Assembly (NCBI GenBank): GCA_000277445.1
Contig: AJWJ01000073.1
Coordinates: 1-63,423 of the forward strand
Reading direction: 5' to 3'
DNA length: 63,423 nucleotides
From: Polysphondylium violaceum
Taxonomy: Eukaryota; Evosea; Eumycetozoa; Dictyosteliales; Dictyosteliaceae
Shown here piece by piece: positions 47,788 through 58,228 of this stretch. The notes under the pieces are model-generated. The model made no database searches and had not been told where the DNA came from. It saw only the letters and a list, made by a program, of their open reading frames with translations. Positions within the stretch are counted from its first letter, which is position 1. Each line of letters opens with the position of its first letter. The position numbers were made by a program, and so were the translations under genes.

Positions 47788-48214
47788 TTTCTATTATTTG
47801 TGATCTATGTACCTAAAGAGTCGCACACAGTAAAGAAAAAAGATGACAAGATTCATTCATCTCCTCTCTTTTATAATAGCTATTTTCAGATAAATTTATT
47901 TTTGAATTTTATTTTGATTCTTTTTTTCTAGATACTTTTTTTTGATTTTTGTAGATATTTTCTTTTTTTCTTGAAGGGAAGGGATATTTACATAAAATTT
48001 ATTTATTTATTTGAATCCCAGTGATTTGAGACAGAGTCAATGATTCATTACTTCTGGAAATGGAACTAGGAAAAAGTCCTAAGAATCTTGATGAGGTTCC
48101 TTGTGATTGATTTTTGAAAAAAAATAAAAAAATAAAAAAAAGATAAAACAGAGGGGTGTGAGACTAATTTGGCAAGGGTCTGGGTTATTATTTAAGAATG
48201 TCCGCAGGGCCCTA
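47788..48214. other. Intergenic between tandem paralogues
   Basis: About 430 bp, AT-rich, with T runs. The segment GGAACTAGGAAAAAG near 48062 resembles one near 49592, just downstream of the pseudogene's stop on its strand, so flanking DNA was probably co-duplicated. Confidence 0.35.
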
Positions 48215-49213
48215 TTAAAATGCACTTAAAACAAGAGTGTTGTAGGGTCGGGATGATACAAAGGTGTTGGTGGCAGTGTTGAAGATGTAGAGATTGGTAG
48301 CACCGAAATTTAAATATGCAAAGGTGTAGGCATAGTCGAGGTTGTTAGAGTCGGGTACAGTAGTAGTGAATCTGTCCTTGAGGTTGCCGTACATGTTGGT
48401 TACATCAAATGTATTGTTGTTCCAATCGAGATAGGCGAGGGCATAATAGAGATTGTTACGAGAATCTGTCATGGAGACTTGAGCCAACACACCATTGTTC
48501 TTGGCGTCGTAGACGAGGTTCAATGGGAAATCGTTGACTGGGTATCGATTGTTACTGAATCCAAATGCTGCTTCAGAGGAGAGTTGGTAATTGGAATTGT
48601 AGATTCTCACATACAAACCAGTTTTGTTGGTGAATGCAACATAGTAGCTGTCAATGGTGGGAACATACACTGAGCCACGATAACTGCCATACACTGCATC
48701 AAACTTGACAATGTTTTGTGAGCTATCCAGTCTAGCGACATAGATATATGAGTTATCAGTATAGGTAGTAAATACATTATTGTCTGGTGTATTGGTTGAA
48801 GCTAAACCTCCATAAAGAAACACACTGTTGTATGTAGTCTTTGATACAACAGTCCATGAATTACAATCTACAACAAAGAGAGTTGGTATTCTATTGGACT
48901 ATTTATAAATTATTTAGGATTAGATTATTAATCTATAAACAGTTGATATCATTTCTGCTCTACTTACAATTTGAAAAGTGTAAAAAGATAATAGTTTTGT
49001 GGCATAGTTGTAGGTACTTGATTGAATGACAGGGTTTTGGTAATAGAAATCTTGAAGAGTTAATTTAAGTTGTGCTTGATTGCCAGAGGTTACATCAGCC
49101 AAACCAACATTTACACTAGTACCATTATTCCAAATAACCACACTATATGTATCGGCACGAGTATATCCGATGGAAATTAAAAATAATACGAGCAATGTAA
49201 TAATTAATTTCAT
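48215..49213 (-). CDS. Secreted protein of a tandem dictyostelid family, copy 2
   Basis: Two exons, 49213-48968 and 48898-48215; predicted 309 residues. Signal peptide MKLIITLLVLFLISIGYTRA. It aligns from end to end with copy 1: NYATKLLSFYTFQ, IPTLFVVDCNSW, LYGGLASTNTPDN, GSYRGSVYV, YYVAFTNKTGLYVRIY, AFGFSNNRYPVNDFPLNLVY, YYALAYLDWNNNTF, MYGNLKDRF, and a C-terminal AF. The phase-0 intron at the same position (after QI or EM) shows duplication of an already intron-containing gene. Differences are spread evenly, with conserved Cys and Trp, so both copies appear to be under selection (impression, not a measured ratio). Function unknown; secretion predicted from the signal peptide. Confidence 0.75.
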
Positions 49214-49665
49214 TATTTTATTTTATATATATATTCTATAACTATGAGTAAAGTGAATGAATAAAAGATGATATCATCATCCTATTTATGCTTGTGTGTA
49301 ACTTTTGTAGAATTGGATTTTTATAGATATTTTCATGTTTTTTGAAAATGGAAGATATTTATTTTAAAACTCATTGTAAAATAAACCACTTTTAATGTTC
49401 GAGAAAAATAAAGTCACCAATCAATAGAAGTGGAAAAGTCAAGTGAAAAACGGTAAACCATAAATATATCGCTGTACAACAGTCATGATAATAATTGTAA
49501 AAAATGTTCGAGAAAGATAAAACCCTGATTCTCAATCAATAGAAGTGGAAAGGAAACTGTACAGTGTATTTATTATTAAAATTGGAAGAGAAGTGGAACT
49601 AGTAAAAGAAAGCTAAAAGATTATTTACATGGGGATCCGAATCGTAGATAAGATTTTCATAACGA

Positions 49666-49830
49666 TTAAAATGCCTTTACAAAAGGATTGTTGTAGGGTC
49701 TGGATGATACAATTGATTGGTGGGACTATAGGTGTAGAGCGTAGTAGCACCATTATTCAATGTAAATGTGTAGTAATTGTCTGGTAGAGTGATGAATCTG
49801 TCCTTGAGGTTAGCGTCCATGTTGTGACCA
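49666..49830 (-). pseudogene. 3' remnant of a third secreted-family paralogue
   Basis: The minus strand encodes NMDANLKDRF, then NYYTFTLNNGATTLYTY, and in another frame VSSRPYNNPFVKAF followed by TAA at 49668-49666. These match the C-terminus of copies 1 and 2 (MYGNLKDRF, FGATNLYIF, VSSRPYNTLVLSAF). The frame changes between the GATTLYTY and VSSRP blocks, and upstream sequence on the same strand is not recognisable, so the copy is broken by a frameshift and rearrangement. Confidence 0.75.
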
Positions 49831-49857
49831 TAAAGGTATTGATTATAAAACTATTAT

Positions 49858-49930
49858 ACCCTCAGTCTCCATGACAGATTCTCGTAACAATATCTACTAC
49901 TACGACGCCCTCGGGTATACAATCTACAAT
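49858..49930 (+). pseudogene. Inverted fragment of the same family
   Basis: On the plus strand, CTCAGTCTCCATGACAGATT and the bases that follow encode VSMTDSRNNIYYY, which matches AQVSMTDSRNNLYYALAYLD of copy 2, a gene read on the minus strand. The piece therefore lies in the opposite orientation to the neighbouring remnant, less than 40 bp away. Confidence 0.75.
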
Positions 49931-50395
49931 AGATTCTATTGATACCTAGTCGACGGTATTCATAGGATCCTCCCTGATTGAGAGACTAGGCTACCCCAAT
50001 CTATCAAAATAATGAGTGTTAAGCAGGAATATAGTATAGATTATGTGGTTTGAAAATACCTCAACACTCTCAAGGGGTAATTTCCAAGCTCTACTCAACA
50101 AACTATAAATATTTGTTTCCTTTTTCGAAAGATTTCAACGAATTAAAATGTAGATCATGCAGTCATAATTATTATTATTATTATAACTACCCCACAGAAA
50201 TGATTTTGAAGATGGAATGAGATTTTTATAAATTTTCATATTTCACACCAATTCAATTGGAATTTGTGTGAAATTTTATTTTATTTTATTTTTTTTCTTA
50301 TTTATTTATTTTTATTTTTGTGTGTGAGGTGAGAATAAGAGTTTAGTTTTCTATATATTGGATATTTATATATAACCAATAACAATAACAACACA

Positions 50396-52695
50396 ATGGC
50401 TAGATCAAAACCATTTAGCGGCAAACAAAAAAAAGATCAATTGAAAGCAAAGAAAGAGAGAAAGAGAATAGAAGCAACACTGTTGGACGAGAATATCGAT
50501 ATATCGTTGGGCGAAAAGAGAAAACTAGCAAAACAAATATTATCAGAGAAAAATAAAGAGAAATTACAAAATAAAAAGAAAATAAATAATGATGATGATA
50601 ATGATGATGATGATATTGATGATAAGAATGATGATGAAATAATTGAAAGTGAAAACAATAGTGATAATGAAAGCAATGGAGAGTATTCTGATACCGATAG
50701 TGTAGATGATAATAAAAACAGTAATAGTAAAACAACAGCACCAACAACCGGTAGTAGTTCAACATTAAGTCAAATTAATCAGAGAATGAAAGATTTTGAT
50801 TTATCGAGTAAAGATAGTAAAATAAATAGATTGGTAACTATATTTGATAGAGAATCAAGAGAAGAGATTGAATATAGAAAAGAACAAAGTAAATTACCTT
50901 TGAATACTTCACTTCGAGACAAGGTAAATATTAATATATAGAAAAAGACACATATATACATTCATCATATGATATTAATATATCAATAATAATCTAAATA
51001 TAGCCATGGTTAATTATGAAACAATTTGATTATCAAGATCAACAATTTTATGATGCCAACAATATTGAACAACAAAGAGAACAACTCTACATAGATATAC
51101 CAAAGAGACCTGAATGGAATTTTCAAATGTCTGCACAAAAACTAAAGGAACAAGAGAGAAAATCCTTTGCCGCATGGTTGGAAAACATATACAACAAGTA
51201 TGATAAATCTAGATTAAACTACTTTGAACATAATCTAGAGGTGTGGAGACAACTGTGGAGAGTATGTGAAAAGAGTGACGTAATCTTGTTGGTCACGGAT
51301 GCACGATACCCTCTCTTTCATTTCCCACCCGCATTGTACCATTACATTCATTCAGAACTAAAGAAACCAATGATACTAGTGTTGAACAAAGTCGATCTCG
51401 TCAATAGTAAAATCATATCGGCTTGGATCAACTACTTTTCCATTCATTTCCCTCTCTTGAAAATCATTACCTTTAGTTCATTTAAATCAAATCTAGACGA
51501 TGATACAACCGATGGTACCTCTGTTGCCATTGACAAGAAGAGAAAGTTTAGAAAAGGTAGAAAGAGATATGACCTCTCATTGGGTAAACAACATTTAATC
51601 AATACAGTGTTGTCATTAAATATTGAAAAAGATAATAGCAGTAACAGTAGTAATAATAATAATCAATATTATCAAGAACAAGATCAAATAGATGATGATA
51701 GTGATAATAGTGATGATAGTGATGATGATAGCAGTAACGACGATGATGAATATCAACAACACCAAGATGACGATGACTCTGATCAAGATGATGATAATAT
51801 ATATAGAAAAGAGAATCCTTTAAAGGATATGATTACTGTTGGTATGGTAGGACATCCAAATGTTGGTAAATCTAGTCTAATCAATGGGTTGATGGGTAAA
51901 AAGGTAGTCAGCACATCAAGAACACCTGGCCATACCAAACACTTTCAAACTATATTTCTTACCAAAGACATACAATTGTGTGATTGTCCAGGACTCGTGT
52001 TTCCTGCACTCGATAGACCTAAATCGCTACAAATCCTCTGTGGTCTATTCCCCATTGCTCAAGTAAGAGAGCCCTACAGTGCCATACAATTTCTCTGTGA
52101 ACGTACACCGTTGGAGGTCATCTATGCACTAAAGAATCCCTACCCTGATGAACCCTGGAGTGCTTATTCCATATGCGAGGCATTTGCTCTCAAGCGAGGC
52201 TACTTGATTGCCAAGAGCGGCAGACCTGATCCCCATCGAGCAGGTTTAGAAATTCTAAAAGAATGTGTCGATGGTAACATTGTCATCTCTTGGCCACCAC
52301 CCGATTTCACCATTGAAGATTTCCAAGAGATTGGTATCTACCAACAATCACAAAAACACCAACTTTACAACAACACCAAAAACAATGATGGCGATAGCAG
52401 TGATGGCGACAATGATCAAGACATTTACTCTGACAGTGATGAATTCTTTATGAATCATAGTAATGGTAGTAACAGTAATAATAGTAATAATAATAATAAT
52501 AATAATAACAATCATCACAATCAAAGAAAACCAAAGAAAACTGGAAAATCTAAAACTAATACAAAGGAAACTACCAGTACGACCTCAACTACCTCAGGTG
52601 GTGGAAAAAAGAAATTGAGCTCAAAGGCATTGGAATATCAAGAGAGATTAATGGAGAAACAAAACAAAGGTGGAAATAGAAGACAAGAATTGTAA
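50396..52695 (+). CDS. gnl1: Circularly permuted GTPase GNL1 (HSR1/MMR1 family)
   Basis: Two exons, 50396-50923 and 51004-52695; predicted 739 residues. The N-terminus MARSKPFSGKQKKDQLKAKK is the conserved basic nucleolar-type start of GNL1. G motifs are in the permuted order: LNKVDLV (G4, 304-307), then GHPNVGKSS (G1, about 459-467), then DCPGLV (G3, about 503). The family block NLEVWRQLWRVCEKSDVILL precedes G4, and GRPDPHRAGLEILKE plus ISWPPPDF follow. YlqF/YawG-type GTPases act in ribosome biogenesis; the cellular role of GNL1 is less clear. Unlike animal GNL1 it has an Asp/Ser/Gln insert between G4 and G1 (about 395-440) and Asn-rich acidic stretches at both ends. Confidence 0.9.
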
Positions 52696-53193
52696 ATATT
52701 GATTAGTAGCAATATTTTGATGATCTCTTTTATTTTAAAATAAATAGTGTATATATAGCATGATGTAGTTTGTCAAAAATTCCTATTTGAGGAATTGTTT
52801 ATTTTAGTATTGTATTGTTGTTGGTGTCTAATAAAAAATAGAGAAAATAATAATTGTAGCAAAAGGATATGATAATCTTCTTCATAAAGATGGATAATAC
52901 ATTTATTTCATTTTATTATTATTGTTGTGAAATCAAATATTTTTTTTATATTACATTATGAAATTAAATTTATGAATGAAATTTGTATAGTTTAAAATAG
53001 CTCCCCTACAAAGCAAAGGTCTAGCTTGATGACATCTAGTAAAGTTCTACCTAGAAATAATATAAACTCGAAAGTAAAAAATATTTTAATTTTCATGCGT
53101 AAATAATGATAATGTAGCAATATTTTGTGTATCATTTATTTAAATAAACAAAGAAAGTGTATATAGTATAAGTATAATATGGTGTATATAGAG
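52696..53193. other. Convergent intergenic region with a small hairpin
   Basis: About 500 bp between two convergent genes. AATTCCT-ATTTG-AGGAATT at 52778-52796 can form a perfect 7-bp stem 80 bp downstream of the GNL1 stop; it may mark a 3' end. Otherwise nothing. Confidence 0.35.
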
Positions 53194-53872
53194 TTAGTTG
53201 TTGGTATCTTTGCTAACTGTATGAGATTGATGAAGAGATGAACTTTGAGCACCACGTGGTGGATGTTGATGACTGTGATTATGATTATGATTGTGTTTAT
53301 TTTGTTGTTGTTGTTGTTCATATTGTTGTTGATAGTGTTGATATTGTTGTTGTTGAATTTGTTCATATTGTTGTTGTTGTTGTGGTGATCTAAATTGTTG
53401 TTGTTGTTGTTGATTATTATTATTGTTGTTGTTGTTGTTGTTGTTGTTGTTTCCTTTTTCATTATGAATAGTGTTGTTAAAACTTGCACTATCTAATTTC
53501 TTTCCATCTTCTGTTGGTAGATTTGATTTCACAACTTCAATACCTTTATCTAGTAATAATGTATGAATGAATTAATATCTACTTTGTATCTTTTTCTTAC
53601 TTTGTATCTATCTATTAAACCTACTTAAAATAAGTTCACCAGTATTCAAATATACAAATACACCTTGTCTAATACTATCATTCTTTATAAAATGTGCTAC
53701 ACGATATCTATTATAAGTTATTAATATCAATGTCATATGTCATATGTCATATGTCAAATATGTATAAAACAACATACAATGAAAAACCAGTAGCTTTTCT
53801 AATACCAGCAAGACCACAGGTAAGGATTGTAGCATCAGCAACAATATGACAAAGTGCATTAAAAAAAACCAT
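53194..53872 (-). CDS. DUF1748-family small protein with Gln/Asn-rich tail
   Basis: Three exons, 53872-53778, 53707-53625 and 53549-53194; predicted 177 residues. The first 66 residues match DUF1748, a family known mainly from fungi (yeast YJL133C-A, a small mitochondrial protein): ALCHIVADATILTCGLAGIR, KATGFSLYRV, IRQGVFVYLNTGELILNKGIEV. The H-x-x-x-D, LAGIR-[RK]-[SA]-TG and YL-x-x-GE positions are all present. The rest (about 95-160) is a run of Asn and Gln residues with a His-rich end, absent from fungal members. Possibly an inner-membrane mitochondrial protein (from the family; no experimental basis here). Only the third exon is long enough to be obvious, so the gene is easily missed. Confidence 0.68.
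53729..53758. repeat. 7-bp tandem repeat (TGTCATA) in intron
   Basis: Three and a half copies of TGTCATA inside the first intron of the DUF1748 gene. Confidence 0.8.
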
Positions 53873-54311
53873 TCTCTCTGTATTTATCTATGTATTTATT
53901 ATTAGATTTGGCAATGAAACAAATAATAATCTAAAGTGATGAAAATTTTGTAAAAAAAAAAAATTAATTTTGTAAATGTGAAGTTTCCTAATTTGGATAA
54001 AGCACTCAACCTCAATCATTTGTATTTATGTGTTTCTGTGTTTTTGTAATAAAAACTCATGTTCAAAACAATGTTTTTTTTTATTCACCATTTTTATTGT
54101 CTATGTTTTTTATTGTAATTTTGGAAGATTTTATTGAAAAATTTTAATTTGGAAAAAAAAAGTATCGCTCTCAAAATATCACCTCATACCACACACTTCA
54201 CACACACATACACTGCTCATATGTTTTTTGTTTTTTGTTTTTGTCTGTGTTCTATGTTTGAATTGTCAAAACTCAATACATTGTATACACACAAACATAT
54301 AACAATACACA
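53873..54311. promoter_or_regulatory. Divergent intergenic region
   Basis: 440 bp between the DUF1748 and VWA genes; poly-A/T runs and a CACACA-rich stretch (54190-54212) near the VWA start. No gene was seen. Confidence 0.35.
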
Positions 54312-55972
54312 ATGCCAATACTATCTTGGTTGTTTAAACAAAAACAAGATAATACCAGTACTCGTGAGAGTAGTAGTGAGAGTGATAATGATGTTGATTA
54401 TGATCAGCCACAACAACAACAAGAACAACAACAACAACAAAAAGAAATAATAGAAACTGCAATAGATACAGATAATATTCATTATAGTAGTAGTAGTGAT
54501 GGTAGTGATGGTGGTGATCATGATGATGATGATGATGAAATAGAGCAACAACAGCAACAAATAAGAACAGATATAGTAGATCAGTATGATAGTCAGATGA
54601 AATTAATAGCATCCAATAATATTATCAATGATTCACCTTATTATATAAATAGACTATTATCAGAACAACAACAACTCTACAATCTGTACTTTGACAATAG
54701 TTTTGATAGAATTAAAAACAAAAGAGTCTTGCAAAAAGACAATAGTAAAGTACAGACTGAAATTGTATTTTCATTTGATTCCACGGGTACAATGATAAAG
54801 TATTTCAACTCATTTAAACAAGATGCTCAACAAATATTTTCAATTTGTTTTAAAAGATTACCACTGTTAAAGATTGCAATCATAGTACATGGTGATTATT
54901 ATGATGATAGTGTATCATTTAAAAACAATCAACAACAATCATCTGATGCTGCTGCCAAGACAATGGTAATATTGGATTTTACAAATGACATTCAAGTGAT
55001 CAAACAATTTTTAGAATCAATTCAAAAAACAAATGGAGGTGATGCACCCGAGTGCTATGAATACGTGCTAAGAAAAGCAAGAGAACTACCCTGGTCTATC
55101 AACTCCAAGAAATCATTGATTATCATTGGCGACGATGTACCCCATCCTCCATCCTATACAGATCAATTTTATTATTGGAGAAATGAATTACATTTCTTGT
55201 CAAAGTAAGTGGTGTAGCAGTGTCGTTATTATTAGAGAGTACTAACTTTTACTTATCAATAGAATTGATGTTAGAGTATACGGTGTCCAATGTTTTAATA
55301 ATAAACATGCACAATTGTTTTATGAAGAATTGGCTAGTTTGTCAAGTGGCAGATATGTACATTTGGAAGATCATCAAGATATTGGATACTTGGTATTACT
55401 GATTATTCTAAGGGAAAATGGTACAGATATATTAAACAACTATATGAAGAATGGGATGGACAGAGAAAAGAGAAAGCTTTATAAGCAAAAGTTTCATCAA
55501 CTCTTTGAAGACTATTTTATCAGAGAGAGGGACTCGACCACCAATATCAGATTCTCTTGGTGGGATATTTCATTTGACGTGAACACCAATCCCAGATATA
55601 TATGGAACACAGACAAACAACTATTCATAGAGAACCCAGTTGCAAGCCAAACCCAACAACAAAACATTTCAAACAATAGTATTATATCATCCATGTATAA
55701 TAATAATGATATCCACAATAACAACACTAGCACCACCTCTTCATTTGATTCTTTTAAAAGACAATTTCTAACTCCTAGAGCGAATAGTAGTGGTACACTA
55801 AATGATTATAATTACAATTACAATAGTGATGATGATCAAATTCATCGTTATCGTAATTTGTATTCATCACTTACAACTCCTCAGAAATCAATGATTCATA
55901 ATCAAAGTATATTATTATCATCTGTTAGAAAACAACCAACCAATAACACTCCATTTACACCATTTGTTTTTA

Positions 55973-56038
<66 letters not shown>

Positions 56039-56853
56039 GTAATGATAGTAATAATAATATCAATAATAATAGCAACAATACTAGCAAAAGAAATAATAAT
56101 AGAAAAAGATATAGTAGCAAAAGTAGAAATAGTGAATTTACTAGTGATTCATCTGAAGAAGAGTATATTTTCAATGTCGGTGGAAAAAGAAAAACAACTA
56201 CAATTCATAATAATACAAATTCACCATTAAAAAAGAAAAAAGATCAACAACAATCTATTACAACTGGAAATAATAGTAGTAGTGAAACCAATAATAACAA
56301 GACAAAGAATATTACCATGAGCACCAATGTAATTAGACCAAGTAACAACAATCCCAACAACTCAAATTTAATGTCAAAGTTTATTAAAGAATTCAATGGT
56401 GGTGATGTGGTAAATGACAATAACAATACTATCACTACAAATAGATTGATAGTAAATTCAAATAACTTTTCTGTAAATAATAATAATCATAGTGATTCAA
56501 TAACAAAAGCAATTTTAAACAAGGATATAGTAAATGAAAGTAGTAATAGTAATAGCAACAATAATAGTCCATCAAAAATAGGTAGTGAATCAATTACCAC
56601 AACTCTAACCAATAGTCAGGGAAACATTTTAACAACTACAACCAAAACCACAACAACAACTAAAACCAAAACCACAACGACCACCACCAGTACTCTATCA
56701 CCTAGTCAGCAGAGAAAGAATATTTATAATCCAATTCAAGATGATAACGGTGACACTGAAAAACTCATTGAAAACCCAAATGTTGCAGCTGCTATTGTTG
56801 GTGTAATACCAGCAATTGAATCTACTATCACTGCCAACACCAACAATGATTAA
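54312..56853 (+). CDS. VWA-domain protein with long Asn/Gln-rich regions
   Basis: Two exons, 54312-55204 and 55263-56853; predicted 827 residues. A von Willebrand A-type domain spans about 148-345: EIVFSFDSTGTM has the MIDAS-type D-x-T-G-T (156-160), followed by LKIAIIVHGDYYDD, the NGGDAPECYEYVLRKAREL block and KSLIIIGDDVPHPP, then DVRVYGVQCF across the intron. This resembles the VWA modules of dictyostelid alpha-kinase-type proteins, but no kinase domain is present. Residues 350-460 (FFIRERD.., WWDISFDV) are conserved-looking but unidentified. The C-terminal half is Asn/Thr/Ser-rich low complexity with Lys/Arg clusters and one Asn run of about 22. Likely intracellular; function unknown. Confidence 0.7.
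55972..56037. repeat. Asn-codon (AAT) array inside VWA gene
   Basis: About 22 consecutive AAT/AAC codons in frame. Confidence 0.85.
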
Positions 56854-57201
56854 TTAGCCCACTCCAATACTCAACTCCCCCAAACACTTATTTATTTATT
56901 TAATAAACTAGAAGACACTAGATCTATTTTTTGTCTCATACCCCACTTGAGATCTAAAAACACACAATGCGCATGTTCAACACGTTTTTGACTATTTTTT
57001 TTTTTTTTTTTAATTTTTATTTTTTCAATTTATAAATATCTGTTGTAGGAGAAGAGATACCATTTTGTATATATCAATATATCTTTACATCATAATACTG
57101 TATTAGTATCTTCGGACTTGATAACATAGATATACTCAATCATTCAACAAAAAAATAATAGTATATATACACATTTGTACATAAACATATAGATAGAAAA
57201 G
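56854..57201. other. Intergenic, poly-T rich
   Basis: About 350 bp between tandem plus-strand genes; a T run at 56995-57012. Nothing else was seen. Confidence 0.35.
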
Positions 57202-57859
57202 ATGCAAGCTAGTAGAGGTTTATTTTCAATGAGTAATGGTATGAATATAGTTCATGGAGCACTATCAATTCTACTCTTTGTCGCCAGTATAATTGTCTTT
57301 ACATCAAAAGTTATTCATTTCAATGGTTTCACTATACTGTAACTATTCCTGATATATAACCATTATTTAACATAGGAACCCGATCACTAATCGTGCCTAT
57401 TATCACTATCTATTTCTAGACTTTTAAGTTTTTGGATGGTATTCACTCTTTTACATGGAGGTAAATTTTATGATCAATATTATTTTATGTATACATATGG
57501 AGGTAGAGGCGTGTTTTATTTTTTGTAAGTATATAGCGTAGTATTATGTATAGTAGTAATGTATCTATATTAATACTAATGAATAAACAACCTAAAACAG
57601 TGTCGGTCTTTTAGTATGGGGAAGTAACGAATCAAATTTCTTTTCAGGAGTAGTATCACTTTTATTTATGTTGTTTGGAATTGCAGGTATTGGATTAGGA
57701 TTATTTTCAAACTATGAAGCACCTAGACCAATCATTGGACCCATTGATTTCTCACCATATGGTCAAAAATCAGTAGCTTTAGCCTCACAAGCTGATTTTA
57801 TGGATGATTCACCATCCTCTTCTCACCAAAACACAAATAACCCTGCATTTACCATATAA
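57202..57859 (+). CDS. COPI-associated/TVP-like small tetraspan membrane protein
   Basis: Three exons, 57202-57338, 57420-57524 and 57601-57859; predicted 166 residues. Four hydrophobic segments: IVHGALSILLFVASIIVF, LLLSFWMVFTLLHGG, the GRGVFYFFVGLLVW block and VVSLLFMLFGIAGIGLGLF. The signature YTYGGRGVFYFFVG corresponds to the F-x-x-x-x-GRG-x-F-Y-x-x-x-G core of the COPI-associated (PF08507) / yeast TVP15-like family of Golgi membrane proteins. The C-terminal tail is polar and cytosolic, ending NNPAFTI. The first donor, CT|GTAACT, is the only one that keeps frame with the next exon. The family assignment is by pattern and moderate; the gene model itself is secure because all exons are hydrophobic and in frame. 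Confidence 0.55.
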
Positions 57860-58228
57860 ATACATAGATAGTAGATAGTAGATAGACTGGGTATTTTATA
57901 TCGTAGATAGATAAATAAATTCAAATATAGATATATAATATGGTGTAGAGTGAGTGTGTATCTTTATATTTCTATAAAATTCTCAAGCACACACCCCCAC
58001 AGAGATATTTGAGAGATTTGGTAAATTTTTAAAAATGATTCAGTATGGTCACTCTCTGGTCGTTTTTGTAATTTAATTAATTTTTAAAAATAATAACGTG
58101 AATTTGGTAATAAATCATATGCTGAGAAAAACGGCAGTATCTTTGGTTCATTTTTTTTTATTTTTTTTTTTTAAAAAAAAAAAAAGTATAAATTTTTTTG
58201 AGAGTGGGGTTTAGGTTCCAAAATACTT
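57860..58228. other. Intergenic
   Basis: 370 bp, AT-rich, with a T/A run at 58150-58185 just upstream of the glycyl-tRNA synthetase gene. Nothing else was seen. Confidence 0.35.

Larger units (their letters stand above)
49214..50395. other. Intergenic region containing a decayed third paralogue
   Basis: 1.2 kb. It includes an imperfect direct repeat of about 45 bp (about 49397-49437 and 49505-49553, sharing TGTTCGAGAAA and TCAATAGAAGTGGAAA), the pseudogene pieces listed separately, an unidentified moderately AT-rich stretch (49930-50100), and T-rich DNA upstream of the GNL1 gene. Confidence 0.5.

Noticed and set aside
55902-56230. Poly-Leu (minus) and poly-Ile (plus) open frames
   Set aside because: They are out-of-frame translations of the Asn-codon array in the VWA gene.
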